Counted from the first letter of the stretch, positions 25,508 through 35,330 are shown. The stretch: DNA of 48,927 nucleotides from Candidatus Cloacimonadota bacterium (GCA_020532545.1 JAJBAW010000019.1:1-48927), one strand, 5' to 3'. A program made the numbers and translations. The notes: generated from the letters alone by a model not told the origin.

Positions 25508-28297
25508 TTATTTACTGAGCAGCATTTTGCGGGTAACCGCTTTGCCACTATTTTCTACACGCACGAAGTACAATCCACTGGCCACTGCATTACCGGAGGC
25601 ATCTTTGCCGTTCCAGGTAATGCTCTGGCTTCCAGCCGCTACTTCTTTGTTGACCAGGGTATTGATCATCTGACCCTTGAGGTTGAAAACCTTCACAGAG
25701 GTCATACCAGTTTCTGGCACAGAGTAAGCAATGGTGGTGGTGGGATTGAAGGGGTTCGGGTAGTTGCTGGCAGCCAATCTGGGTGCTACAGCTACGCCGT
25801 CTTCATTGTCGCTACCGGTGTAAACGATCGCACGGATCATGATTTCGCCAGTCTCGTAAGGTACCCAGCCAGCGCTGAGGTTTACGTAACTTTGGCCTAC
25901 ACTGCCGGTATCCACACCAATGCTGGAGGCATTAGGAGTTTCCATGATTACCAGGAAGAATCTTCCATCTTCAATCACAAAATCTGCAGGGAAGGGGATG
26001 TAGTTCCAGCCTACTACCACGCTGGAAGCAGGATATTGGACCTGACCCAGGTTGTCGCCGGGCATACCGTCTGCACCCACTGCATGGGCACGCACGATGA
26101 TGCTGGAAGGGCGAGCTTCGTGAACATAGACTTTGGCATATTTTAAGGTAACGGGAGTGTTAAACCAATCGTGCAACACAGCCATGGTGCGGGAAGAACC
26201 TACGTTCAAGCCCTGTTCGGCAGTGCCGTCATCATAATAGGTTTCGCCACTCATATCAGGCATCACAAACACAATCTCGGTGTTTGAAGCCGGGGATTCA
26301 TTGGCATCGTACATAGCGGTCACGTAATAGCTGTGCATTCCGCCTTCTACGTTGTTATCGGTATAAGTAAGGGTTGCGGGGCTCACTTCGTCGATCATGA
26401 TGGCGTCGCGATATACTCTATAGCCGGAAGCACGGGTGCCTCTAACTGTATTCGCACTCAGGGTGCCGCTCATGATTTGGTCATTCTGAGGAAGTTCGCC
26501 AAGCACGTATTCACGGCCATCAGCATCGGCTACATACACTCTGATATTCCAGTTGTAATCCAGATCGGAAGCCAATAATGTGCTCCAGCTTCCGCCCAAG
26601 CGGATCATATTGCCAAAACCGTCTATTGCAGGACCGGCATCGGTACCGGCAGGGTATCCGGTTTGGGTATTGTTGCGGTAGCCAACCATGATTTGGGCTC
26701 CGGCAGGAATGGTGTACGGGGTGGTAAGTACGATTTCGTTCCATGAACCAATGGTAGGACTAGTTACGGGTTGATCTACAACCAAAGTATTGGCAGAGCC
26801 AGACCAGACACGCATGGAATATACGCAATTAGCTTCGGCAGGAACGAATTTGATCTTGGTGATGTTCATGCCCACATAAGGATAAATGCTGTTGACATCG
26901 CCCATGGCACTCCATTTTGCGGCAACGTCAAAGTCTGCTGCTTCACCTGTGCCCACGGAGTTATCTGAAAATTCGCCGTCATAGTGTATCCAGCCTTCTT
27001 CACCACCGCCACCGCCTGAGCCGGGTTCATCCCAATTCAAGGTAACGGTATTGCCATCTACTGTAGCGGCAAGATTTTCGGGGGCGGCCACGATGACATC
27101 ATTGTAGATCTTAAAATCGTCGATCATGATGCCAGGGCCTTGAGTGATAGAAGCGTTGGACTGGAAGTACCAGCGGAATTTTACGGTCTGACCAGCAAAG
27201 TCGGAGATGTTCCCATCCAGAGAGTAGCTTTCGATCATGGAAGCCCAGACTGTAGGGGCATCCGAATACACATAGTTTGAGCCTTCGGGAGTAGCATAAG
27301 GATTGCTCATTGCATTCCAGAGTGTGCCATTATCGGGAGAGATTTCCCAACCCCAATAATCAACATCCGGGAAGGTGCCAGCATCGGAGAATTGACCCAT
27401 AATCTGGAAGTCAGCCCAGATATTGCCACTGGAGGGCAGGGTGATGGAAGGACTTACCAGGTAGTTCAACATATTGTCGTTGTAGCTGCCTTGGGGATTT
27501 TGGTTCTTCATCACATGAGTAGGTGAAGGAGCAGTGGCTTCGGTGGCGATGTGCCAGAAGTCTCCACCCAGGGGAACCATGCTGGCGAAGGTCATTTGAC
27601 CGTCATCGACGCCATTATTGGTATAGCCGCCAAAAGCGATGTCGTCCACCATAAAGCCAAACATATTCGGCTGTTGGACAGTGCTATAGGCAGGGTCCGA
27701 AGCAAAGGCAAAGCGAATCTTTACACTTTGACCGACGTAAGCAGAAAGATTGAAGGTGACAGGGGTCCAAGTGGTAACCACGTTACCCCAAGCAGGGACG
27801 TTAACGCCTTCACCGTGTTCGGAACCAAAAGCATAAGAACTTGTGAAATCATAGGCAGGACTGCCACCGGTGAGTACGGTCCAGGTAGTTCCACCATTTG
27901 TTGAGATACGGATATTGGCTGAATCCCAGCCGTTGTACTCAGGATTAGTGGTACTTGTGCCGGGCTCTTCCAAGCCGAGTCTCATTTTGAAAGTTAAAGT
28001 AGCATTAGAAGCGGTAAGGGTCTGGGCAGGGGTGTCCAAGACCAGGTACTGATGATTGTAATAACCACCGATATTGCCGCCGGCAGCGAGATCTGTATCT
28101 CCCATCCACCAGACGTTGGCTTGAGCGCCACCAAAATCATAAACGTGCCAATTGTTAGGACTTTCGGCACCATCGTAATGAATCCAGCCATCTGCGCCAG
28201 ACTCAAAATCTTCCTGATATGCCACGACTTCATAACGCTGTGCAAAAGCGCAAGTTACCAGCATAACAGCCAATATTACGAGTAAATGTTTTTTCAT
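25508..28297 (-). CDS. secreted multidomain protein with T9SS type A sorting domain
   Basis: The 929-aa protein has a signal peptide (MKKHLLVILAVMLVTCAFAQ), two choice-of-anchor J/MAM-like beta-sandwich domains (about 25-200 and 215-400; each with WIHYDG or FWHIA and GFMVDDIAFGG or GIMIDDFKIYN), fibronectin-III-like parts (VAAPENLAATVDGNTVTLNW, TASGYRVYRD), and a C-terminal type IX secretion sorting domain: NYPNPFNPTTTIAYSVPETG followed by VKVFNLKGQMI and GLYFVRVENSGKAVTRKMLLSK (last 85 residues). It is exported to the cell surface; no protease motif was seen, so it may be an adhesin or binding protein. ATG 28297 follows AAGGAGGATCA. A TTGACA box is at 28361-28366. Confidence 0.9.
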   Translation of the reverse strand: MKKHLLVILAVMLVTCAFAQRYEVVAYQEDFESGADGWIHYDGAESPNNWHVYDFGGAQANVWWMGDTDLAAGGNIGGYYNHQYLVLDTPAQTLTASNATLTFKMRLGLEEPGTSTTNPEYNGWDSANIRISTNGGTTWTVLTGGSPAYDFTSSYAFGSEHGEGVNVPAWGNVVTTWTPVTFNLSAYVGQSVKIRFAFASDPAYSTVQQPNMFGFMVDDIAFGGYTNNGVDDGQMTFASMVPLGGDFWHIATEATAPSPTHVMKNQNPQGSYNDNMLNYLVSPSITLPSSGNIWADFQIMGQFSDAGTFPDVDYWGWEISPDNGTLWNAMSNPYATPEGSNYVYSDAPTVWASMIESYSLDGNISDFAGQTVKFRWYFQSNASITQGPGIMIDDFKIYNDVIVAAPENLAATVDGNTVTLNWDEPGSGGGGGEEGWIHYDGEFSDNSVGTGEAADFDVAAKWSAMGDVNSIYPYVGMNITKIKFVPAEANCVYSMRVWSGSANTLVVDQPVTSPTIGSWNEIVLTTPYTIPAGAQIMVGYRNNTQTGYPAGTDAGPAIDGFGNMIRLGGSWSTLLASDLDYNWNIRVYVADADGREYVLGELPQNDQIMSGTLSANTVRGTRASGYRVYRDAIMIDEVSPATLTYTDNNVEGGMHSYYVTAMYDANESPASNTEIVFVMPDMSGETYYDDGTAEQGLNVGSSRTMAVLHDWFNTPVTLKYAKVYVHEARPSSIIVRAHAVGADGMPGDNLGQVQYPASSVVVGWNYIPFPADFVIEDGRFFLVIMETPNASSIGVDTGSVGQSYVNLSAGWVPYETGEIMIRAIVYTGSDNEDGVAVAPRLAASNYPNPFNPTTTIAYSVPETGMTSVKVFNLKGQMINTLVNKEVAAGSQSITWNGKDASGNAVASGLYFVRVENSGKAVTRKMLLSK

Positions 28298-28512
28298 TGA
28301 TCCTCCTTAGTTAGATCAGGGATATGTCTATATCATCAAGCATTGCCGTGTTATGATTTCTGTCAATCTCTTTTTTTCGGAAAGGAGAAATAGGGGTATG
28401 AAAAGTAGCCCAATCTGCTAACTATATTAGACTTCCCTGTAAATCTATTACAAAATAGAGCAGCTCGATTGGTCTGTTTATTTATCATCGCAGCGCGCAC
28501 AGACGCTTCCAT

Positions 28513-29120
28513 TTAGTCCTTGTAGATTTTGTCGAGAGTTGCGATCATATCCTGCATATACGTATATGAATACTGCTCGTCTGGCTGTCTTGGCTTCCCC
28601 AAGACCGAGAGCGAATTCTTTATAGCTACATCAATGTCTTTTTTTAGCTTTTCATACAGATCCTTCGTGTACTTGCCACGCTTGTCATAATCTGGTAAAC
28701 GATCTTTTTTTTGAGTTCCTTAAGCACGCTGTCACAATTTACAAAGAGCTTGTCTTGCAAAACAAAATGCAGTAGAAACCAATACTCTATGCACGGCCGT
28801 GATTCAATGATAGAGAAGTTACTATCACCAACCACTTCCAATTTCTTTTTCATTTGCTTGTAAATAGGTATTTTGCCCTGAGTGTACAAAGTATCCATAT
28901 CCAACACCAGAAACAGCCCTTTCAAGGCTTTGGTTTCAGGTTCATATAGCTCCTGAAGAAAACCCTCCAATATAGGTTCAATACTACCCTTAATTTTGGG
29001 CTTGAATTGAGCCCTTAGGCCTTTGTATCTGTCGGTAAACATAGCTACGAGATAACTTTTTTCGGTGTCACCTTCACAGTATATCCGTACGACCTTCTCA
29101 AATGACTTTTTAGGACTCAT
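28513..29120 (-). pseudogene. RloB/AbiLii-like protein, frameshifted at an A8 tract
   Basis: From ATG 29120 (MSPKKSFEKVVRIYCEGDTE) the protein matches RloB: the CEGDTEKSY motif near the N-terminus, LFLVLDMDTL in the middle and RPCIEYWFLLHFV (near 110), equivalent to the NPCFExWLLLHF block. After KELKKK the frame reaches a stop at 28644. Reading one base back after the A8 tract (28693-28707 region) gives DRLPDYDKRGKYTKDLYEKL..., a normal RloB C-terminus ending at 28513. The gene starts inside the ATPase gene before it (11-base overlap). This is the AbiL/RloAB pair, an abortive-infection or restriction-linked system. The break may be a mutation, a sequencing error, or slippage on A_AAA_AAG. Confidence 0.8.
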
Positions 29121-30408
29121 CACTACCATCCGATCCAATGTTGCCAATATCCGGTTTTCCACCAATCAAGCCCTTTCGGTATAGATTAGCGATGGAGTGC
29201 TCTTTCTTGATCGGATATTGTGTCAATCTGCTAAGTTCCGTAGCACCGCTTTCAAGCCTGTCCGTGATCCAGATCGTATCTCTGCGGATAATATCTTTCA
29301 TATTCAGAATAGAAGAATTGTGGGAAGTAAGGATCAACTGACTTTTTTTGGCGTAGGTTAGATAACTGGCAATAAAGTGTTCGATCAGATCTTCATGCAT
29401 TGCCCGCTCTATTTCATCTATTGGGATGATCTTATTTGTTTGTTGCATCCAGCAGAGAAATCCACAGAATTCGAAAAAACGTTGCGTCCCGGCTGATTCT
29501 TCCTCAAGATTCAGGATGAATTCGCCATCAGCCACCTTATGGGAAAGCAGAATATCTATCCGCTCCACTGTTTCCGGCATTTTATTGTTGTCTTTCTCAA
29601 TAGCATTTATAAGGTATTTTAAAGCGCTGTTAAGAGGTATATCGGTAAGCGCGACTTCTTCCTTTTTAACAGTGATATTGCTTATAATGAAATCTGCAAT
29701 TTGCAATTGCTGTACATAGAAGTCTTTATAGTTACATGGCTCTGTACTATTCAAAAAGTTATGAAGATTCCAGGGAATCAAGCTTGTATTTGGTTCCACG
29801 ATCGGAGCCAGGGTGTCCTTAAACCAGGAATAGACCTGCTGCATAGGGCCTGTGTAATTGTATTTTTTCAAAGACGCCAATACAGATTGGTTCGGCACAG
29901 TCAGTTCAAGGTTTTCTATCAAGGTTTTGTTTGCCTTTGAACCAGACCAATTATATTTGTATTCAGCTTCTTTAACCAATTTTTGTAGATCACGCGTAAA
30001 CACCCGTGTTTTAGTGCCTTTGGGCCAATAGTGTAAATGTTCTTTAACGATTATTGTCTGATTGAGTGTGAGCTGATACTGATAGACAATATCTTCATGC
30101 ACAAACTTTAGATCAAATACTGAATTCTTGTCCTTATCCAGTGCAAAAGGCTGAATGCCAGTGGGTTTGTTCTTGTCCGTGTCTTGTTGAAGGATGGAAT
30201 TTCTTAGGAAATCAAGCGCTCTCAAAATGTTGGTTTTGCCGGAGGCGTTTTTCCCAAAAATCATCGCCATTTTTAAGAGTTTGAGCTTCAAATCCGGGAA
30301 CTCTTGAATATAATATTCGGCCAATTCGGAATTGGGTGTAGCTCTGAAATCCAGGGTAATCTTATCCCGCAATGAGCGGAAGTTTTGCACACTAAAATAT
30401 ATTATCAT
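29110..30408 (-). CDS. AAA15-type ATPase, RloA/AbiLi-like
   Basis: The 432-aa protein begins MIIYFSVQNFRSLRDKITLD, has Walker A FGKNASGKTN (near 52), a long helical middle, the signature-like EESAGTQRFFEF (near 300), Walker B IIPIDEIERAMH (near 325) and the D-loop/switch ILTSHNSSIL. This is an OLD/AAA15-class ATPase. Together with the RloB-like gene that overlaps its 3' end it forms an AbiL-type two-gene defence cassette. The C-terminus is intact (VxxLxxYPIKKEHSIANLY motif). ATG 30408 follows AAGGAGACAAGCC, and a promoter lies at 30456. Confidence 0.85.
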   Translation of the reverse strand: MIIYFSVQNFRSLRDKITLDFRATPNSELAEYYIQEFPDLKLKLLKMAMIFGKNASGKTNILRALDFLRNSILQQDTDKNKPTGIQPFALDKDKNSVFDLKFVHEDIVYQYQLTLNQTIIVKEHLHYWPKGTKTRVFTRDLQKLVKEAEYKYNWSGSKANKTLIENLELTVPNQSVLASLKKYNYTGPMQQVYSWFKDTLAPIVEPNTSLIPWNLHNFLNSTEPCNYKDFYVQQLQIADFIISNITVKKEEVALTDIPLNSALKYLINAIEKDNNKMPETVERIDILLSHKVADGEFILNLEEESAGTQRFFEFCGFLCWMQQTNKIIPIDEIERAMHEDLIEHFIASYLTYAKKSQLILTSHNSSILNMKDIIRRDTIWITDRLESGATELSRLTQYPIKKEHSIANLYRKGLIGGKPDIGNIGSDGSDES

Positions 30409-30455
30409 GGCTTGTCTCCTTAGATGATCTGCAGATTAGCTGTTAATATGATACC

Positions 30456-30483
30456 AAGATAACCACATAAAGCTAATTGTCAA
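30456..30483 (-). promoter_or_regulatory. promoter of the AbiL-like operon
   Basis: Minus-strand TTGACA (30478-30483), a 16-base spacer and TATCTT (30456-30461) lie about 48 bases upstream of the ATPase ATG. Confidence 0.6.
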
Positions 30484-30484
30484 G

Positions 30485-30513
30485 TGATTTTTGCATATTT
30501 TATGCAAAAATCA
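30485..30513. promoter_or_regulatory. 13-bp perfect palindrome abutting the -35 box
   Basis: TGATTTTTGCATA (30485-30497) and its exact complement (30501-30513) flank TTT, one base upstream of the AbiL-like promoter. The position suits a regulator-binding site; it could also be a terminator-like element of a plus-strand transcript, though no T-run follows. Confidence 0.5.
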
Positions 30514-30904
30514 GCATAAAAAGCTTATACATGTCTCTGCATATTGGACTACCTCTTGTGCTTCAGACAGCAACAGAGCTTTTCACCCACGGCTTTCAGG
30601 GTATAAAACCCAGGGGCCAAGCCTTTCCCATGAACACGCTTTTCATGCGCCTTCGACTCGAGCTGACTCGAAATCTCAAGTCAGCTCGAGCCGAAAGCAT
30701 GTTAAAAGCAAATTGAAGGCGGAGGCTTGTAGCGTAAGACGCCGTTCTTACGGAACTGGATCTGACAAAAACGCACTTATTCCGCAGGAATGCGGAAACG
30801 GGATCTGATGAAAACTTCCTTCTTCCGCAGGAACGGCGTCCTTCCCTACATAAGTATCTCTCTACAAAAGGGTTGGGGCGAAACAAAGTCCGCCCCAAGA
30901 TGCC
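30514..30904. other. intergenic repeats between AbiL-like operon and ABC exporter
   Basis: No gene is convincing. A 12-bp perfect hairpin CTCGAGCTGACT/AGTCAGCTCGAG lies at 30657-30690. Two 43-base-spaced copies of a GGATCTGA...TTCCGCAGGAA unit lie at about 30758 and 30801. Confidence 0.5.
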
Positions 30905-31132
30905 CAATTTTCAATTCTCAATTAATTCTCAAATCCGCCGCTTAATTCTCAATTCTCCATTCTCAATTTTCAATTAATTCTCAGATCCGCCGCTTAATTT
31001 TCAATTCTCCATTCTCAATTCTCAATTAATTCTCAAATCCGCCGCTTAATTCTCAATTCTCCATTCTCAATTCTCAATTAATTCTCAGATCCGCCGCTTA
31101 ATTCTCAATTCTCCATTCTCAATTTTCAATTA
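30905..31132. repeat. 52-bp tandem repeat, about four copies
   Basis: The unit contains ATCCGCCGCTTAATTCTCAA and CCATTCTCAATT; ATCCGCCGC recurs at 30933, 30985, 31037 and 31089, exactly 52 bases apart. CAAATCC and CAGATCC alternate between copies, hinting at a 104-bp higher-order unit. The array ends just after the stop codon of the ABC exporter gene. Confidence 0.9.
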
Positions 31133-31134
31133 AC

Positions 31135-33294
31135 CTAAGTATATTGCAATCTATACAAATCGTAATACAAGCCCTTCTTATCCAGCAGATCAAAGTGCGA
31201 GCCTTCTTCCACGATCCGGCCTTTGTGCAGCACGATGATGCGATCCACATGCTGGATGGTGGAGAGTCTATGCGCGATGATGATCGAGGTGCGGCCTTTG
31301 ATGATCTTTTCCAGGGCGTCCTGGATCAGGATCTCGGTCTCGGTATCGATATTGCTGGTGGCTTCATCCAGGATGAATATGGAGGGATTGTAGGCCAGCA
31401 CCCGGGCAAAAGCGATGAGCTGTCTTTGTCCGGTGGAAAGGGTGGCACCACGTTCCATCACAGGTTCGTCATATTTTCCGGGCAGATGTTGGATGAATTT
31501 ATCGGCATTTACATGCTCCGCCATCTCTTTGATCTCGTCTCTGGTGAGTTGGATATTGTTCAGGGCTATGTTTTCGGCGATATTGCCACTGAAGATGAAG
31601 ACATCCTGCTGCACGATGCCCACGTTGGAACGAATATCGCTCAAGGCATAGCTGTGCAGATCTTTACCATCCACCAGGATGCGTCCCTTTTGATAAGGGT
31701 ACATGCCCAAAATCAGGTTCACGATGGAGGTCTTGCCGCTTCCGGTGTGTCCCACCAGGGCGACTTTTTCTCCGGGACGAATGTGGAAACTGATGTCTTT
31801 CAGCACCCATTCTTCATGATTATAGGCCAGCCAGAGGTTTTGAAATTCGATCTCGCCGGTGATTTTCAGGTTTGTAGCCAGATCATCACGGTAGTCTTCC
31901 GGCTGCTCTTCCATCAGGTCGAAGATGCGCTCTGCACCAGCCAAAGCGGCTTGCAGGACGTTGAATTTCTCGCTGAAGTCATTGATCGGTTGGAAGAGCT
32001 TGCGGATGTATTGGGTAAAGGCCATCAGCAGACCCACTGTGATCACGTTTCTGAGGATCTGTCCACCGCCGTACCAAATGATTACAGCCACGGCAATCTG
32101 CGAAGAAACGTGGATGATGGGTCTGAAAAAGGCGAAGAGCTTGAGCTGCTTCATCGCCGTGAGAAAATAGTTGTGATTGATTTCGCTAAATTCATCCCGT
32201 TTGTGCGTGTATTGGTTAAAAAGTTGGATGATCTTCTGCCCGGCGATGTGTTCTGCCAGAGTGGAATTGAGCTGAGCCAGGAGCTTACGCACGCTGCGGT
32301 AGATCACCCGCGTCTTTTTGCGGAAGATGACGATCACCCAGACCAAAAGCGGCAGAATTGCCATGCTCACCAGGGCCAATTGCCAATCCAGGATCAGCAT
32401 CAGGATGATGATCGCGATCACCAGGATCACGTCTTGAACTATCGAAATCACCCCGCTGGCCAGCATCTCATCGATGGTGCGGATGTCATTCGTCACCCGC
32501 GTTACCAGCCGCCCCACAGGGTTTTTATCAAAATACTGCGTGGGCATTCTTTGCAGGTGGGCAAAGACATCGTGCCTCAGGTCGTTCATGGCTCTTTGGG
32601 AGAACACAGTGGTCATCACTGCAATGATATAGCTGGCGATAAAGCTCACCAAAATGAGGATAAAGTAAATACCCGCCAGATAGAGTAGCGCTGTGGAAGA
32701 ATCCTTGCGGACCTCCAGACGCTCCATTCTGGGCAGCTCCAGCATCTGATCTCTGGCCACGGCGATCTTATCCTTGCCGATATAGAAATACCCGGCCAGA
32801 TCTGCAATGCCATCCTTGGGATTTTCGTCCAGGATCAGATGTTTGCTCAGGATCGCCCTGTTTTCGGGATTATCATTTACCAGAAACACCGTATTTGGGC
32901 TGATGATGCCTTCTTCTTCCAGGCTTTTTAGCTCCGGCTTGTCCATCTTATTGCGATCCCGGGAAGAGATCACCACAAAATGGGTACCAGCATGCGTATA
33001 TTCTGGCAGTTTTACATAGGCGTAACGGTGCATGAATGTCTGATAGCGGGCTTCATCCGCAAAGACGGCGATCGATTTGTCGGAGACAATGTGATCGTCA
33101 ATGGCAGAACGCTCGATCAAAGGGAGAACCAGTTCTGCGGCAGTCACAGACATCAGCACCATAAAGGAGATAATCACGAGTTTCAGATAGGGCTTCAGAT
33201 AGAAAGCCATCTTGGAAAACAGACGATGATCGTAGATTCTGGTCTTCAGATCATCTGTACTAAAGGCTCCACCGCCTCTTCCTCCGTGCATCAT
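31135..33294 (-). CDS. ABC exporter half-transporter (canonical NBD) with extracytoplasmic insert
   Basis: The 719-aa protein is a type IV ABC exporter half: six membrane helices, then an ATPase with Walker A GHTGSGKTS (near 513), signature LSTGQRQL (near 617), Walker B IFILDEATSNID with catalytic Glu, and the H-loop IIAHRLS. Between helix 1 and helix 2 is an insert of about 115 residues (about 75-190), rich in charged residues and containing TFMHRYAYVKLPEYTH and TVFLVNDNPENRAILS, which would face the periplasm and is not usual in MsbA-type exporters. It overlaps the partner gene by 4 bases, so the two form a heterodimer. Substrate unknown. Confidence 0.9.
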   Translation of the reverse strand: MMHGGRGGGAFSTDDLKTRIYDHRLFSKMAFYLKPYLKLVIISFMVLMSVTAAELVLPLIERSAIDDHIVSDKSIAVFADEARYQTFMHRYAYVKLPEYTHAGTHFVVISSRDRNKMDKPELKSLEEEGIISPNTVFLVNDNPENRAILSKHLILDENPKDGIADLAGYFYIGKDKIAVARDQMLELPRMERLEVRKDSSTALLYLAGIYFILILVSFIASYIIAVMTTVFSQRAMNDLRHDVFAHLQRMPTQYFDKNPVGRLVTRVTNDIRTIDEMLASGVISIVQDVILVIAIIILMLILDWQLALVSMAILPLLVWVIVIFRKKTRVIYRSVRKLLAQLNSTLAEHIAGQKIIQLFNQYTHKRDEFSEINHNYFLTAMKQLKLFAFFRPIIHVSSQIAVAVIIWYGGGQILRNVITVGLLMAFTQYIRKLFQPINDFSEKFNVLQAALAGAERIFDLMEEQPEDYRDDLATNLKITGEIEFQNLWLAYNHEEWVLKDISFHIRPGEKVALVGHTGSGKTSIVNLILGMYPYQKGRILVDGKDLHSYALSDIRSNVGIVQQDVFIFSGNIAENIALNNIQLTRDEIKEMAEHVNADKFIQHLPGKYDEPVMERGATLSTGQRQLIAFARVLAYNPSIFILDEATSNIDTETEILIQDALEKIIKGRTSIIIAHRLSTIQHVDRIIVLHKGRIVEEGSHFDLLDKKGLYYDLYRLQYT

Positions 33295-35048
33295 GATTCC
33301 ACCTCCTCATTTTCCAGCCGGGCCCGGATTCTCTGTTTCTCGTACAGAGCCCGGTAAATGCCGCCGGCGCGAATCAGGGAATCGTGATTGCCACGCTCTT
33401 TGATCACGCCATCGGTGAGCACGATGATCCTGTCTGCGTGCTGGATGGACGAGATGCGATGGGCAATGATGATGGTGGTCTTTTCCTGGCGGTCTTTGAC
33501 CAGACGCTCCAGGATCATGCTTTCGGTCTTGGTATCCACGGCCGATAAAGCATCATCCAAAATCAGGACCTGAGGGTTCGTGAGCAGGGCACGGGAAATG
33601 GCTACACGCTGTTTCTGCCCGCCGGAAAGAGTGACGCCCCGTTCGCCCACCAGAGTTTCAAATTTATGGTCAAATTCGTTGATTTCATTGTAGACATTGG
33701 CGATGCGCGCCGCTTCAAAAACCTGTTCATCGCTGGCTTCGGGATTGCCCAGGCGGATGTTATTGGCGATGGTATCCGAAAACAGGAAGATATCCTGCGG
33801 CACCAGAACCACATCACGCCGAAGCACTTGCAACGGAATGCGATGCACTTCCCTATCGTCCACATAAATTGTGTTTTTCGGAGGATTGTAAATACGCACC
33901 AGTAGCTCAATCAGAGAGGTCTTACCACAGCCGGTGGGACCCACGATGGCTAGTGTCTTGCCTTCCTCAATACAGGCGGAAATGTCCTTGAAAATAAGTG
34001 GTAAAGTCTCTCCATAACGGAAGCTGAGGTCTTTGATCTCAATCTTGCCATTGATCTTTTCTATGCTCATATCGGCTTCATCGTCATTGATTTCCGGCTC
34101 CGCCACGAAGATCTCGTTGAGTCTCTTCAGTGAAGCGGTTCCCCTCTGATACATATCCACGATCCAACCAATGGCGATCATCGGCCAGACCAGCATGCCC
34201 AGATATTGGAAAAAGGCGATGAAACCACCGATGGTAATATCTCCCCGGATGGCAGCACGACCTCCAAAATACAAGGTGATGATCATCGAACAAGAGATAA
34301 TAAAGCCTTGGAAAGGATGGAAGAAGCCGGCGATCCTGGCCATGGAGATATTCTGATCTACATAGACCTGGGAGACTTCATCTATCTTGTCCAATTCGCT
34401 TTTCTCCTGGCCAAAGGCTTTCACGATGCGGATGCCGGAGATGCTCTCCTGAATTTTGCCGCTCATCGAGGCAAAAGCAGCCTGCACCTTGGCAAAACGC
34501 TTGTGCATTCTCTTGCCAAAATAGCCGATGGTAATGGACAAAATGGGCATCGGAATGACAGCTAAAAGGGTGAGCTTGAAATTGATGGAGACCATAAAGG
34601 AGAAACTCGCGACCGTCATCAACACGATATCCATGAAGGCGATCAGTCCCATACCGAGGAGCATACGCACGGCGTTCAGATCATTGGTGGCATAGGCCAT
34701 CAGATCACCGGTTTTGCTCTTGTTAAAGAAGTTTTGCGAGAGCTTTAGCAGATGGTTGTAAAAATCTTGCCGCAGGCTCTGCTCGATCCGGTGTGAATTT
34801 CCGATGATGAGCATCCGCCAAAAGAACCTCAGAATCATCACTGCAAAGGCCAAAACTACGATTAAAAGGGCGATCCAGAGCAAGCCGCTTTGGTCGATCG
34901 TGCGCGCCTGGATGCTGTCTATGGCGTATTGCATCACCTTGGGTGTAATAAGTTGCACCACATCCACCAGGATCAGCATGATGATGCCACCGAGTATAGT
35001 TTTATAGCTCTTCTTCAGGTAGGGAAGAATCATTTCAAAAGTTCGCAT
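33291..35048 (-). CDS. ABC exporter half-transporter (degenerate catalytic site)
   Basis: The 585-aa protein has six membrane helices and an ATPase with Walker A GPTGCGKTS (near 368), signature LSGGQKQR, and Walker B VLILDDALSAVD, where the catalytic Glu after the Walker B Asp is Asp. This fits one degenerate site in heterodimeric exporters of the TmrAB/LmrCD/BmrCD type, paired with the canonical half at 31135. Such exporters move lipids, drugs or peptides. ATG 35048 follows ATAAGGATATG. It is the first gene of the pair. Confidence 0.9.
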   Translation of the reverse strand: MRTFEMILPYLKKSYKTILGGIIMLILVDVVQLITPKVMQYAIDSIQARTIDQSGLLWIALLIVVLAFAVMILRFFWRMLIIGNSHRIEQSLRQDFYNHLLKLSQNFFNKSKTGDLMAYATNDLNAVRMLLGMGLIAFMDIVLMTVASFSFMVSINFKLTLLAVIPMPILSITIGYFGKRMHKRFAKVQAAFASMSGKIQESISGIRIVKAFGQEKSELDKIDEVSQVYVDQNISMARIAGFFHPFQGFIISCSMIITLYFGGRAAIRGDITIGGFIAFFQYLGMLVWPMIAIGWIVDMYQRGTASLKRLNEIFVAEPEINDDEADMSIEKINGKIEIKDLSFRYGETLPLIFKDISACIEEGKTLAIVGPTGCGKTSLIELLVRIYNPPKNTIYVDDREVHRIPLQVLRRDVVLVPQDIFLFSDTIANNIRLGNPEASDEQVFEAARIANVYNEINEFDHKFETLVGERGVTLSGGQKQRVAISRALLTNPQVLILDDALSAVDTKTESMILERLVKDRQEKTTIIIAHRISSIQHADRIIVLTDGVIKERGNHDSLIRAGGIYRALYEKQRIRARLENEEVES

Positions 35049-35330
35049 TGCTATTTCATATCCTTATTTCTTACTGGTCTGAATGTATAGCCTCTTGATA
35101 TATAGAGTAATTCGAGGTTATCATGCCAAACTGCCTGCCACTCTCTTTTTGTCAATTGCTTTGTGCAAAATGAGCGATTGTTTGGTAGACTTTTGGAGGC
35201 TTCAGTCATTCTAAGCAAGGCACGTGTCCCCACTTGCTTGCAGGGAAAATATCTTTGCCCAAAGAACTTTCTTGACCAATCTCCGCTGGGCACAAATACT
35301 GGCCTTACTTAAGTAACCTAAGGAGTTCTG

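Noticed and set aside
35051-35293. 80-aa minus-strand ORF between the exporter and the TonB receptor
   Set aside because: No ribosome site, no recognisable motif and an unusual composition; it lies in the region that should hold divergent promoters.
35100-35330. Cobalamin riboswitch upstream of the TonB receptor
   Set aside because: The B12-box and the paired core could not be found on either strand, so I do not call it; the same holds for the leader of the binding lipoprotein at 15594.
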